DNA of 64,000 nucleotides, taken from Candidatus Enterococcus wittei (GTDB lineage Bacteria > Bacillota > Bacilli > Lactobacillales > Enterococcaceae). The notes under the pieces were generated by a model, which was not told where the DNA came from, did not search any database, and worked only from the letters and a program-made list of their open reading frames with translations. This document shows positions 27,899 through 37,658 of the stretch, piece by piece. A program made the translations under genes and the position numbers. How positions within the stretch are numbered: the first letter of the stretch is position 1; every line of letters begins with the position of its first letter. The DNA lies in the NCBI RefSeq assembly GCF_002140175.1, contig NZ_NGMO01000004.1:74018-138017 (forward strand). Direction: 5' to 3'.

Positions 27899-28882
27899 TT
27901 ATCTGTATTTTTTATTCACTCTACTTTTTGTGAAATATAGGATATCTGCAAAAAAAGAATGTAAGACAGTATAAGATCGCCAATTTTTCAATACATCCAA
28001 TGGCTTATCCTCTTGGACGATTTTCAATCGGGTTTCTAATTCTTTAAGTAAGGCTTTTAATGTTTCTTCTTTATGTTCTTTATTTGGAACATCCACTCTC
28101 TGAACAAAATTCAAGTTAGAAATGGTTAAAATTTTTAATAATTCTAATTTACCGATTCTTATATTTTTTTTAGTTTCAGCATTTTTCTCTGTCTCTTCGT
28201 TCTCAATTTGCATGGCACTACTTCCATGTTTACGCCATAACCCAGTTTTTTCATCAAGTAAATATAATTTATCTGATAAAACACCACTAGACCACATAGC
28301 CATATCATGGACCGGATAAAGAGAAGTTTCTAAATACTCATCAAACACAGGAATAAAATCTTTTTGGAAAGCATATACCCAACCTGGACGATTTAAAAAA
28401 ACATTTTTCTTTGAAAAATAAATGTAATCATTTGGTTCTTTTGTAGGGATTTTTCTCTTTTCACAAGGATAAGAAACACCATTTTCTTCAATCAATTCGT
28501 CATAATTTGAAACTAATACTTTGATATTCTCTGGATCAGACATTATTTTTTCTGACATATGTTTTATTTTATGGGGGTACCAAATATCATCTTGGTCACT
28601 AAAAAAAATCACATCTCCTTTTGCTTGATGCATCAAGCGTATGAAATTCTCTCGCCAACCAATATTTTCTTCATTTATCAAGAGTTTCCACCCTTCTAAA
28701 TGGTTTTCTTCAATAAAATCTGTGACGATTTCAATGGTATGATCTGTCGAACCATCATCACATAAAAGAACTTCATCGGGCATTCTCTCCTGTTTTCTGA
28801 TTGACTCCAATTGGTCGATTATATTTTTCTCTCCATTATAGGTTGGCATAATCACTGATACTGTGAACGCTTCGTTTCTCAT
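27899..28882 (-). CDS. Glycosyltransferase family 2 (rhamnosyltransferase-like)
   Basis: The 327-residue protein opens with a GT-A fold: VSVIMPTYNGEKNIIDQLES, LLCDDGSTD and FFSDQDDIWYP, where the DxD-type DQDD coordinates the metal and nucleotide sugar. The DQDDIW variant is common among rhamnosyl and galactofuranosyl transferases in capsule loci; the donor here is not proven. The C-terminal third is unusual and rich in Lys and Glu. It lies between licD and the chain-length gene and should add one sugar of the variable repeat unit. Confidence 0.85.
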   Translation of the reverse strand: MRNEAFTVSVIMPTYNGEKNIIDQLESIRKQERMPDEVLLCDDGSTDHTIEIVTDFIEENHLEGWKLLINEENIGWRENFIRLMHQAKGDVIFFSDQDDIWYPHKIKHMSEKIMSDPENIKVLVSNYDELIEENGVSYPCEKRKIPTKEPNDYIYFSKKNVFLNRPGWVYAFQKDFIPVFDEYLETSLYPVHDMAMWSSGVLSDKLYLLDEKTGLWRKHGSSAMQIENEETEKNAETKKNIRIGKLELLKILTISNLNFVQRVDVPNKEHKEETLKALLKELETRLKIVQEDKPLDVLKNWRSYTVLHSFFADILYFTKSRVNKKYR

Positions 28883-28905
28883 TTCTACACATCCTACTTT
28901 AAATT

Positions 28906-29709
28906 CTAATATCTCTTTATTTTGTAATGATCACCTTTTTGTTTTTCAATTGGTGGCAATTTCATATAATCTCCGTATAGACTTCTTAAATAAGTCTCAT
29001 AACCACTTGGAATGGCAAGCATGGTATCTTCAAATTTGACATCTTTTTTCCCTGAAAATACATCAAGTGGTAAAAACTCTCTCATTCCATAAATCGTAGC
29101 AACACAAACTCCTTGAATGTTCGAATTGCTATTTTGTTTATTCATTTTATTAGCTAGTTTATCCATCTTTGTTGCAAAATAGGTTGCACCTTTTTTCTTG
29201 GCATACTTTGCTATAATTTTTTTTGCGAAAATGAATTTTTCTTCAGGTTTAAATTTTTTCTTGCTTTCTGCTCCTCTAAAAACATCTAAGAGTTTCATTT
29301 TTTTTACTAACATCTTTTGATCCAATCGCTTTTCTGAAATATGATCAATTGGAAAAATATCCAAAAACAGTCCATGTTGCGCAATCCGATAATCATCATC
29401 CACATATGTTCGTGTATCATTGATTTTAGCAAACGCATATTCCCAGTTGCTATCATTTTCCAGTGATTTCAACTCTAAAAAACTAGGTAACTCACTACCT
29501 AGTTTCAAAAGTTTTGTGTAGTCTTCTCTAGGCATAATGATATCCGCATCGTCATCCCAAGGAATAAAGCCACCATGTCTAACTGCACCTAAAAGGGTAC
29601 CACCAGCTAGAAAATAAGTTAGATTATGTTCTTGACAAAATTGATCAAAGAATTTTAATAAATCTAATAATCCTTCGTGTATTTCTTGTGTACTTAAATA
29701 ATCTGACAT
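28906..29709 (-). CDS. LicD family phosphotransferase
   Basis: The 267-residue protein has the LicD core FLAGGTLLGAVRHGGFIPWDDDADI, with the DDDAD metal site, near residues 36-60. LicD enzymes are CDP-linked phosphoalcohol transferases: phosphocholine in pneumococcus, and the related human fukutin proteins transfer ribitol-phosphate from CDP-ribitol. The IspD/TarI-like cytidylyltransferase three genes upstream could supply such a CDP donor, so it probably adds an alditol-phosphate or phosphocholine-type group to the decoration. GAGGGAG precedes ATG 29709. Confidence 0.88.
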   Translation of the reverse strand: MSDYLSTQEIHEGLLDLLKFFDQFCQEHNLTYFLAGGTLLGAVRHGGFIPWDDDADIIMPREDYTKLLKLGSELPSFLELKSLENDSNWEYAFAKINDTRTYVDDDYRIAQHGLFLDIFPIDHISEKRLDQKMLVKKMKLLDVFRGAESKKKFKPEEKFIFAKKIIAKYAKKKGATYFATKMDKLANKMNKQNSNSNIQGVCVATIYGMREFLPLDVFSGKKDVKFEDTMLAIPSGYETYLRSLYGDYMKLPPIEKQKGDHYKIKRY

Positions 29710-29724
29710 GATTTTTTACTCCCT

Positions 29725-30816
29725 CTAATCGATCTCATATACCTTAGACATTTGTTTTAATGTATGGCTAACATCATACTCCATTAATTCATCTGTAATT
29801 TCATTCGTAAACGGTTCATCCAATATAGCATTGATCCAATTTATTTTTGGTTCATCCAATCCAACAAATACAACGTTTGGTGTTAGTTTCGTATCTGCAG
29901 ATATCGTGTTAGAAAGCACCAATTTCTTTTGACTCGCCTGTGCTTCAAGCCCGACCATTGGTAATCCTTCATACAAAGAAGTCATACAAAAAACATCCAT
30001 TGCTTGGAAGATTTCAGGTATATCTTCCCTTTCCCCTAAAAGCAAAACTTTTTCTGAAAGGTTTAATTCAGCGATTTGTTTTTCTAAGTTTTCTCTTAAC
30101 GAGCCTGCTCCAATGATTAATAATTTTGCATTGCTTTTTTCCTTAAGTAATCCATTAAATACATCTACAAGATAAGACTGATTTTTTTGTTTTTCAAGAC
30201 GGCCAATATTTCCAATTACAAAATCATTATATGCGAGACCTAATTCTTCTCTTTTTTCTTTACGTACTTGATCATTTATTTGATACAACGACATATCAAT
30301 TCCGTTATGAATTATTACATAAGGGTGACCTTGAAACAAACTATCCCCTGCTTCTTTACTTACTGCTAAAAAATCAGTTGCTTCTTTCATAAGCAAGAAA
30401 TGTAAATATTTTCTTAGAATATTCATGATAAAATTAGTCGATTTCCCATCACTTGTTGCATGACTATGCGCAATCCGTTTTTTGATTCCTTCTTTTCTTG
30501 CAAGCAATAAGTTTATTCCCCCACCGAAATATACTTCATTGTGCGCAATATCAAAGTGTTCTTCTTTTAATAGTTTTTTGACTTCAAACCAATATTTTAT
30601 AATATTTTTTTTAGGATTTGTTACAACGAATATACGACCACCCATTTTTTGAATTTCTTCATGATAATCTGTAACATCTGCAAAATCATCATAAATCAAG
30701 AAATCAAATTGCAATTTAGAACGATCGATTTTTCGATACAAATTCATCATAAAAGATTCAGCTCCGCCTTTTCCCATCCTACCTTGAAAATGCAAAACTC
30801 TTTTTACTTTACTCAC
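29725..30816 (-). CDS. Glycosyltransferase family 4
   Basis: The 363-residue protein has a GT-B fold. GRMGKGGAESFMMNLYR near residue 12 is the donor-side glycine loop of family 4, and the C-terminal half has NIGRLEKQKNQSYLVDVF and the EGLPMVGLEAQAS nucleotide-sugar motif with the catalytic Glu. It resembles EpsF-type exopolysaccharide transferases. The start is GTG at 30816 with AGGTG upstream. It adds an internal sugar, donor unknown. Confidence 0.88.
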   Translation of the reverse strand: MSKVKRVLHFQGRMGKGGAESFMMNLYRKIDRSKLQFDFLIYDDFADVTDYHEEIQKMGGRIFVVTNPKKNIIKYWFEVKKLLKEEHFDIAHNEVYFGGGINLLLARKEGIKKRIAHSHATSDGKSTNFIMNILRKYLHFLLMKEATDFLAVSKEAGDSLFQGHPYVIIHNGIDMSLYQINDQVRKEKREELGLAYNDFVIGNIGRLEKQKNQSYLVDVFNGLLKEKSNAKLLIIGAGSLRENLEKQIAELNLSEKVLLLGEREDIPEIFQAMDVFCMTSLYEGLPMVGLEAQASQKKLVLSNTISADTKLTPNVVFVGLDEPKINWINAILDEPFTNEITDELMEYDVSHTLKQMSKVYEID

Positions 30817-30881
30817 CTAATCACCTATTTTTATAGTATAGTCACTTTCCATAATTAACAGTTATTTAAATAAACCTTTGA

Positions 30882-31937
30882 TTAACACTCTTCTGATAAA
30901 ATAGTCATTGTATTTTTTAAACCATCTTCAGCACTAAATATAGCTTGCCATCCTAATGCACAAAGTTTTTCACTATTCAAGCTGGAATTATCCATAGGAT
31001 TAAATTTCTTACTTTCATTTTCAGTAGGCAAATCAAATTCTAAAGCTACCTGACCAATCTTAGATACAATTTCGGCCATCTCTGCGATGCTAATAATAGA
31101 ATCTGGATTAGAGATATTATATGCTTCACCAGGGTTACCATTCATTAACGCAAATAATATTGCTGTTGCGCAATCCACACTATAAGTATACGACCGAAGT
31201 TGACTACCTTTGCTCTTCATAACGATTTTTTCCCCTTTTAGAGCACGGTCTACAAAAGCCGAAGAAACACGTGAATCCCCTTTTTTTGCAGAAGGACCAT
31301 AGATATGTCCAGGACGTACAATAACGCTTTTCACCTGATATTCTTTCAAATAACTGATACATAATGTCTCAGCAGCTCGTTTCCCCATTGGATAAGATGA
31401 CCGAGGATTTAGTAAATCAATATAGCCATAATCCATTTCAGTCAGTGGTTTATCTGTATGAAAATCCCCATAAACTTCACTTGATGATATATACAATACT
31501 CTTTCTACTTGTTCTTTTTTTGAAAACTCTAACAACGAAGTAATCCCTAAAATATTACTTTGCATTGTTTCTACTGGTTTATCTACATACAAATCAGGAC
31601 TTGCATTACTTGCCCCATGAATAATATAATCGACTTTCTCTTCAAATTGAAATGCTTCTGTAGCATCATACAGTACAGGTATGACACACTTTTGGGAATC
31701 ATTCGATGCAAAACGTTCTTTTAATCTTTCGATACTTCTTCCAAGTACATAAATGGTCAAATTTAATTTTAATTTTTTGTTTGCAACGACTAGAAGATCC
31801 ACCACAGTGGAACAAATCAAACCAGTAGCTCCAGTAATCAAAATCGATTTATTCTCAAATGCTCTTATCAATTCTGACAAACTTTCAAGGCTATCTTCAA
31901 GGTTTGACAAATAAGTCTTATTTTCTAATAAATTCAT
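30882..31937 (-). CDS. Extended SDR nucleotide-sugar (or polyol) dehydrogenase/epimerase
   Basis: The 351-residue protein has the nucleotide-binding start ILITGATGLICSTVVDLL, the ISSSEVYG serine segment, the catalytic YPMGK and a C-terminal sugar-binding half. The third glycine of the usual GxxGxxG is Cys, so cofactor binding may be altered. It directly follows the IspD/TarI-like gene (12 bases), and such pairs occur in loci that make CDP-linked alditols. It could act on a nucleotide sugar or, as in the fused Haemophilus Bcs1 enzyme, as a partner reductase; the extended SDR fold favours an epimerase or decarboxylase type. Function is open. Confidence 0.75.
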   Translation of the reverse strand: MNLLENKTYLSNLEDSLESLSELIRAFENKSILITGATGLICSTVVDLLVVANKKLKLNLTIYVLGRSIERLKERFASNDSQKCVIPVLYDATEAFQFEEKVDYIIHGASNASPDLYVDKPVETMQSNILGITSLLEFSKKEQVERVLYISSSEVYGDFHTDKPLTEMDYGYIDLLNPRSSYPMGKRAAETLCISYLKEYQVKSVIVRPGHIYGPSAKKGDSRVSSAFVDRALKGEKIVMKSKGSQLRSYTYSVDCATAILFALMNGNPGEAYNISNPDSIISIAEMAEIVSKIGQVALEFDLPTENESKKFNPMDNSSLNSEKLCALGWQAIFSAEDGLKNTMTILSEEC

Positions 31938-31949
31938 TTTTACCCTACC

Positions 31950-32666
31950 TTATTTAATCCAATCATCATTAGTTGAATTTAGCAATGCTTTAAAAATTTC
32001 TAGATCATCTAGAGTAGTGATCTTTAAATTTTTCTCTGAACCGTGAGAGAAGTAAGATTTTTTACCTAAAACTTGCATTAATTGACAAGAAGCAGCCATA
32101 TTAACAATCCCCTTTTCCTCAGCTAACTGATACGTATCCATTATTTCTCCCAATTGATACGTATGTGGTGTTTGTGTACGTACAAGTAGATCTCTATTTA
32201 AAGAATCCAAAGAACTAGTGTCTTCTTTACTTTCTAAAGTAAAGACCACTTCCGTACAAGGGATAACAGCCACAGCATTACCATTTTTTTTGTATACTTC
32301 TATACTTTCACTAATGATTTTTTTACTAACCATTGGTCTATTTCCATCATGGATTAACACAACATCCTCACGACTTCTATTTTTATAAATTTCTTTTAAA
32401 CCATTATAAATAGAATCTTGACCTGACTCTCCACCTTGTACGATGTATTTAAGCTTAGTAATATTAAATTGTTTAGCATAGGCAGTCAGCATCTCTTCCC
32501 AGCCTTTTAGAATAACAACACAAATTTCGTCAATTTCTTGATGTTCTTGAAATGCACGTAACGTATAAACTAAAATAGGAATATTGTTTACGTGGAGGAA
32601 TTGTTTTGGTATATCTTGTCCTGTTCTAGTTCCAGTTCCTGAAGCAGTTAATAAGGCAATATTCAT
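31950..32666 (-). CDS. IspD/TarI-like cytidylyltransferase
   Basis: The 238-residue protein has the CTP-binding start TASGTGTRTGQDIPKQFLHV, the HDGNRPMVS motif and the RTQTPHTYQL segment of the IspD/TarI family. Housekeeping IspD makes CDP-methylerythritol; many enterococci use the mevalonate route instead, which fits a role here in polymer synthesis. The likely product is a CDP-alditol such as CDP-ribitol for the LicD transferase, as TarI does for teichoic acids. No TarJ-type alcohol dehydrogenase is beside it; the SDR gene just downstream is the only oxidoreductase nearby. AAAGGAG precedes ATG 32666. Confidence 0.82.
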   Translation of the reverse strand: MNIALLTASGTGTRTGQDIPKQFLHVNNIPILVYTLRAFQEHQEIDEICVVILKGWEEMLTAYAKQFNITKLKYIVQGGESGQDSIYNGLKEIYKNRSREDVVLIHDGNRPMVSKKIISESIEVYKKNGNAVAVIPCTEVVFTLESKEDTSSLDSLNRDLLVRTQTPHTYQLGEIMDTYQLAEEKGIVNMAASCQLMQVLGKKSYFSHGSEKNLKITTLDDLEIFKALLNSTNDDWIK

Positions 32667-32713
32667 TAGTTGATCTTCTCCTTTTTTCTCTGATCTTTTT
32701 ATCTACAAAAGTA

Positions 32714-33754
32714 CTAGTATTTCCTTTTTAATACTGAAATTAGCTTAGGGCTAAAACTTTGAATTTTCCCAGCTAATACAATAAAGGAATAAGAGAGAGT
32801 TGTAGGTAAGTTGAAAAATATTTTAGTCAAGCGTTTAAATGTAGAATCAGTGCATGCAATAGAAGCTGCTTCTTTGACTATTTCATCATTAAAAATATTT
32901 TTAATTTCTGTTTTCTTTTCACTATTAGATAACTGTTCTGTTTCTATTATTGATAAGATGACCGAAACAGTTCCCTTTAAAAAAAGTGAGGCCATTCCTG
33001 AATCACTTTTGTTTTTGGTTACTTCCTTTGCCAATAGATAAAACTCTTTAAATGTTTGAAATTTATTTGGTCGGTACTGGTTTGTAATTCCTTTGCCACC
33101 TTCGAATTCATACGTATATTCTATTTTTGGATTCATTATAACATTTTGACAATATTGATAATATTCTAAATTAAAGATCCTATCTTCACAGCTACTATAA
33201 TTTCTAAAACGAATATTATGCTCTACTAAAACATTTCTACGATAACATTTGTTCCAAACAACATACATCAATTGCTGATTCATCAACTGATACATATCCC
33301 CTATAAATGATTCATGAGTTGTGTATTGATGCTCTGGTACCAAATAATCCTTTTCAGAAATCACTTTACCTTCACTTAGTGTACGGAACTTAAATGAACT
33401 AACAATTAAGTCTGTATTTGGGGATCGGTCAAATATTTTTTGATAATCATCTAAAATTTCATTGATTGGCTCATCATCTGCATCAAAGAATAAAACATAG
33501 TTCCCTTTTGCCTGTTTAATCCCTTCATTGCGAGCAAGACCAGGTCCTTGGTTTTTTGTTGTAATAAGATGGAAATGTGACTCATCTTGTATCGATTCTT
33601 TGATTAATTGCTCTGTGTTATCCGTTGATCCATCATTGATCAAAATCACTTCGTACTTTTTAAATTCCAAATTTTTTAAAGCTATGATTGCTCGAGAAAT
33701 CGTATTTTCGGCGTTATAAATCGGCACAATAATACTAAATATCGGATTGGTCAT
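32714..33754 (-). CDS. Glycosyltransferase family 2
   Basis: The 346-residue protein has the GT-A start FSIIVPIYNAENTISRAIIAL, INDGSTDNTEQLI and the metal site FFDADDEP near residues 92-99. The C-terminal region (about 210-346) is Lys/Glu-rich with a hydrophobic end. It is the first gene after epaR and its product is likely to extend the sugar placed by that priming transferase. GGAGG lies 13 bases before ATG 33754, a rather long spacing. Confidence 0.87.
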   Translation of the reverse strand: MTNPIFSIIVPIYNAENTISRAIIALKNLEFKKYEVILINDGSTDNTEQLIKESIQDESHFHLITTKNQGPGLARNEGIKQAKGNYVLFFDADDEPINEILDDYQKIFDRSPNTDLIVSSFKFRTLSEGKVISEKDYLVPEHQYTTHESFIGDMYQLMNQQLMYVVWNKCYRRNVLVEHNIRFRNYSSCEDRIFNLEYYQYCQNVIMNPKIEYTYEFEGGKGITNQYRPNKFQTFKEFYLLAKEVTKNKSDSGMASLFLKGTVSVILSIIETEQLSNSEKKTEIKNIFNDEIVKEAASIACTDSTFKRLTKIFFNLPTTLSYSFIVLAGKIQSFSPKLISVLKRKY

Positions 33755-33774
33755 TTATTTGTTACGCCTCCAAA

Positions 33775-35166
33775 CTAACGATAAATTTTATCTTGTGAAA
33801 AATTAATATCTGCTAATGATGTTGCTTGCTCATCTTCTTCCAAGCCTTGAGAAGACATCTTGTCAAAAAGGATCTTAATTGTTTGGAGCAAGATTTTCAA
33901 ATCCATCATTAAAGAATACTTTTTGATATATAATAAATCAAACCGTAATTTACTATTGTAATCTGAAACATACTTTCCATATACTTGGGCATAACCGGTG
34001 ATTCCGGCACGAACATTATGTCTCAAATAGTAATACGGATTTTCCGCATTGAACTGATCGACAAAAAAAGGTCGTTCTGGCCGTGGGCCAACGATGGACA
34101 TATCACCTTTCAACACATTAAAAATCTGAGGCAGTTCATCAAATCGGACGGCACGAATGAATTTGCCGACAGGTGTAACACGCGCATCATTGCTTTTGGC
34201 AAGGACTGGTCCTGATTTAGCCTCAGCTGTTGCTGTCATTGAACGGAATTTATAGATTGAGAATTCCTTTTGATCTTTAGTAATGCGAACTTGTTTATAG
34301 ATAATTGGTCCTGGTGAGGTTGCTTTTACCAAGATAGCTGTTAATAACATAAATGGTGAAGCGACAATCAAAAGTAAGAAAGAGACAATAATGTCAAACA
34401 AACGTTTGAATAATTCATATTCTGGTTGGATTCTAAACCCCGAGGCTTCAATAATGCTCTCGTCTTCAAAATTCATGATATTTGGATTGATCATTGTTAG
34501 ATTTTCAAAAGTGGTATTCAAAAATAATTTCTTTTCTTTTTTTGTTACTAACTGATAGATCTTGATTTTTTCATTTTCTTCGATATGTGAAGCTAGATAA
34601 ACGATATCGATCCCATCAATCATGTTTTTAATATTTTCATAGTAACTATCGATAATAACCGCTTCAACTTTATGTTTGTTATTCTTTTTTGATTGGAAAT
34701 TCTGGATTGCTGGGGCAACATCTTTTTCAGTTCCTATAATCACTACTTTTTTATCTCTACTAACTCGCAGATAGAGCTTATACACTAAAATACGATACAA
34801 GCTTAATAAAACAGTTCCTACAATTAATGAGAGTAAGATAACGCCACGCGGGAAAGCAAACCAACGTCCAGCAAAGGTAACGACCATGATGCCGATAGAC
34901 ATTAATACTTGACCAATCACTGTGACAAAAACGATATCGCTAATCATACGATTGTAAAAAACATAAGCCCCTAATAAAATATTTAATACAATAAAAATAA
35001 TGGATGTAAAAATCGCGGAGTTTTGAAAGGTCTCAAAGTTCCGCATTGGGATCTCTCCTTGGAACTTCAATAAGAAACTAATATATATAGCTACATTATA
35101 AACAAGGACATCCATCATGATAATAAATATCCGACGTGCAGCATTCCATTCTCCATTTTTATTCAT
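33775..35166 (-). CDS. epaR: Undecaprenyl-phosphate sugar phosphotransferase (EpaR-type priming enzyme)
   Basis: The 463-residue protein has four or five N-terminal membrane helices (to about 145), a degenerate CoA-binding-like central domain and a C-terminal bacterial sugar transferase domain (about 265-440) with IYKQVRI, FSIYKFRSM, DELPQIFNVLKGDMSIVGPRPERP and a final GYAQVYGK. It transfers a hexose-1-phosphate to undecaprenyl phosphate and starts a lipid-linked chain. The start ATG 35166 has AGGAG upstream; an in-frame GTG at 35184 would place that site inside the gene. In the E. faecium-type epa order epaR closes the conserved part and the variable genes follow, as here. Confidence 0.9.
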   Translation of the reverse strand: MNKNGEWNAARRIFIIMMDVLVYNVAIYISFLLKFQGEIPMRNFETFQNSAIFTSIIFIVLNILLGAYVFYNRMISDIVFVTVIGQVLMSIGIMVVTFAGRWFAFPRGVILLSLIVGTVLLSLYRILVYKLYLRVSRDKKVVIIGTEKDVAPAIQNFQSKKNNKHKVEAVIIDSYYENIKNMIDGIDIVYLASHIEENEKIKIYQLVTKKEKKLFLNTTFENLTMINPNIMNFEDESIIEASGFRIQPEYELFKRLFDIIVSFLLLIVASPFMLLTAILVKATSPGPIIYKQVRITKDQKEFSIYKFRSMTATAEAKSGPVLAKSNDARVTPVGKFIRAVRFDELPQIFNVLKGDMSIVGPRPERPFFVDQFNAENPYYYLRHNVRAGITGYAQVYGKYVSDYNSKLRFDLLYIKKYSLMMDLKILLQTIKILFDKMSSQGLEEDEQATSLADINFSQDKIYR

Positions 35167-35350
35167 ATATACACTCCTAATCACAAAATAATACCTCTAT
35201 CATCTTACCATAGCGCCCTTCAAAAACATAGTGAATAACCAAATTGTAAACTAATTTAAAAGAAAAAAGAGCCTGTGGTTAATAGCTTTATAGAGAAAAA
35301 GCAAGAAATTTAGATTCAAAATGACTATTGGAAAATCCTACCAAAATCAA

Positions 35351-35416
35351 AGAAATAAGCCGAAGAATCCGAAAATAGTTTTTCCTATTTCCGTGATTCT
35401 TCGACATATTTTTTAA
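35351..35416. repeat. Palindromic element (type II core) between the EpaO-like gene and epaR
   Basis: AAATAAGCCGAAGAATCCG followed by AAAATAG pairs with CTATTTCCGTGATTCTTCG and a T tract around a 6-base loop. It shares the AAATAAGCCGAA core with elements at 7510, 10296, 46184 and 59501. It sits in the 323-base gap between the double-domain glycosyltransferase and epaR and could stop transcription from the former; the rest of the gap shows nothing. Confidence 0.65.
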
Positions 35417-35489
35417 GTAACTACTTCTGAAACACTTTTATTTGGTTTTAATAGGAATTAAAAACTCATTAACCTATGTCCTATATTGT

Positions 35490-37628
35490 TTATTCAGGAC
35501 ACAAAGAAAAATCACCGATGCCTTCTTTTGTCAGATTGTCATTATAATATGGATCATGAGCGATATATGTTGGCCATTTGTCTTGCATTTTCTTGATCTC
35601 TCCTGCAAAACGTTTCTGCTTTTCCGGTGTATCTTCGTAGCCTCTAGATTTCGATTCAAAGTGATATAGTTCCACTTGATGCGCATACACATTATTGCGG
35701 CCCAATTCATAGATTTTCAAACATAAGTCAACATCATTGAATGCGACTTCTAAACTTTCATCGAATCCATTGACTGCATGGAAATCCGCTGCTTTGACCA
35801 TCATACAAGCGGCTGTTACTGCAAGATAGTCGACATCAATGACTAATCGACCAAAATAACCACAATGTGTACGATCATAGTTGTTTAAAGCATGTCCTGC
35901 GACACCACCGATACCTACAAGCACGCCAGCATGCTGTGTCGTATCGTCTGGATAATATAGTTTAGCTCCTACACAGCCGATTTGCTCAAATTGTGCATAA
36001 GAGACCATGATCGTCATCCAATTTGGTTCAATGACCTCTGTATCATTATTCAAGAACAGTAAATATTTGCCACTCGCCTTTTCAGCAGCAAGATTATTGA
36101 TTCGTGAGTAATTGAACGGGATATCAATTAATTCAACAATGAAACGCTCATTTAATTGTTTTTTATACGTAGCAAATAATTCTTGCATCTTAGGATCCGT
36201 ACTACCATTATCTGCCACAATGATTTCATAATTAGGATAGGTTGTCTTTTCTATGATCGAATCGATACATAATTTCAAATCATCATAGCCATTTTTTGTA
36301 GGAATGATCACACTGACAAGATCTTCTTGGAGAACTTCATAATTCACTTCATAAAAGCCCGAGATTCTCCCAGGGCGAACACTTCCTTTGATCTTTCTTC
36401 TTGCAAGAGCATCAGTTAGTGCTTTAACACCTGAATCATAAATATAACTCTTTGCTTCTCCACTGCTAGCAGTTGATCCAGGTATAGTTCGCCAATGATA
36501 CAGTACACGATCAATGTGATAGATATGATCGGCAGGAATAACCTCTGTAAAGCGTAAGACTAGATCATAATCCTGCGAACCTTCATATCCTTTACGAAAA
36601 CCGCCTAATTCTTTTACGATACTTGTACGATAAACACCTAAATGTGAAATATAATTATTGCCCATCAACGTGTTTGGCGACCAATCTGCTTTAAAATGTG
36701 GGTCAAAGCGATTCCCGTCTGCATCGATCTTGTCTTCATCACTATAGATCAAGTCAAGTTCAGGATGGTCATTTAATGCCTTTGCTACTTCAAATAAAGC
36801 ATTCACAGGCAACTCATCATCGTTGTCTAACAAAGCCATAAATTCACCTTCAGCAATTTCAAGCGCTGAATTCGTTGCTAAACTAATATGCCCGTTCTCT
36901 TCTCGTAACACTACTTTGATTCGGTCATCCTTTTTCTGATAACGTTCCAAGCATTTTTGGATTTTTGGATCGGTAGAAGCATCGTCACTGATACATAGTT
37001 CCCAGTTGTCATATGTTTGAGCCAGTACCGAATCAATACATTTTTCCAACCATTTGATTTCTACATTATAAACTGGCATCACTACAGAAATCAGTGGTCG
37101 ATAGGCAAATGATTGAGCTTGCAAACGTTGTGCAGCCACATCGATTTTTTCATGTTTTGCAATCCATTGTGCATAATCAATCGATCCTGGTTTCAACTCT
37201 AGTTTCACACGACGAATCGCTTTTTTTATTCCATGAGTTCGAGCATAATTGATCCCTTTTTTGATCAATCGTTTCTTCTGTTCCCAACTAGATTCGATTC
37301 CATCATCATAAGGATAGCGTCCATTTAATTTTACTGCGATTCCATTTTGATGATTTGTTGTTTGAAAATCTAAGATAGCTTTCCCTTTCATCTTCCCAGA
37401 CAACCGAAGCTTAAATCCGCTATGTGTTTTTACATCCAGACCATACAAATGATTGATATCTAAGCGAACAACTGGCGTATTCTCTGCTAGGATATTTTCT
37501 TTTTCTACTTGAATCGTAGGGATCTCTTTTGTTTCTTCATCGATTGCCCACCCAACGATCATTAAATCGCCAGTGGCACGTTCACGTGTGATCTGATCGA
37601 TAAATACAGCAATTTCTTTCTTTTGCAC
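35490..37628 (-). CDS. Double-domain glycosyltransferase (two GT2 domains)
   Basis: The 712-residue protein has an N-terminal accessory domain (about 1-105), a first GT2 domain (about 175-395; VSVVMPVYNVEIKWLEKCIDS, SDDASTD, ALLDNDDELP) and a second GT2 domain (about 435-700; VSVIIPTKNGYDDLKLCIDS, VADNGSTDP, FLNNDTEV). Such RgpF/EpaO-type proteins extend or decorate rhamnan chains. The N-terminal domain resembles the C-terminal domain of the methyltransferase encoded just upstream. The start is GTG 37628 with AAGGAG ten bases before. Position fits epaO, but I do not fix the symbol. Confidence 0.88.
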   Translation of the reverse strand: MQKKEIAVFIDQITRERATGDLMIVGWAIDEETKEIPTIQVEKENILAENTPVVRLDINHLYGLDVKTHSGFKLRLSGKMKGKAILDFQTTNHQNGIAVKLNGRYPYDDGIESSWEQKKRLIKKGINYARTHGIKKAIRRVKLELKPGSIDYAQWIAKHEKIDVAAQRLQAQSFAYRPLISVVMPVYNVEIKWLEKCIDSVLAQTYDNWELCISDDASTDPKIQKCLERYQKKDDRIKVVLREENGHISLATNSALEIAEGEFMALLDNDDELPVNALFEVAKALNDHPELDLIYSDEDKIDADGNRFDPHFKADWSPNTLMGNNYISHLGVYRTSIVKELGGFRKGYEGSQDYDLVLRFTEVIPADHIYHIDRVLYHWRTIPGSTASSGEAKSYIYDSGVKALTDALARRKIKGSVRPGRISGFYEVNYEVLQEDLVSVIIPTKNGYDDLKLCIDSIIEKTTYPNYEIIVADNGSTDPKMQELFATYKKQLNERFIVELIDIPFNYSRINNLAAEKASGKYLLFLNNDTEVIEPNWMTIMVSYAQFEQIGCVGAKLYYPDDTTQHAGVLVGIGGVAGHALNNYDRTHCGYFGRLVIDVDYLAVTAACMMVKAADFHAVNGFDESLEVAFNDVDLCLKIYELGRNNVYAHQVELYHFESKSRGYEDTPEKQKRFAGEIKKMQDKWPTYIAHDPYYNDNLTKEGIGDFSLCPE

Positions 37629-37658
37629 TGTTTTAGTACTCCTTATCTAGTAAGTTAT

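Noticed and set aside
23139-35166. A separate cps capsule operon
   Set aside because: There is no wzd-wze-wzh regulatory set with intact kinase and phosphatase, and the block continues directly from epaR, so it is better read as the epa decoration region.
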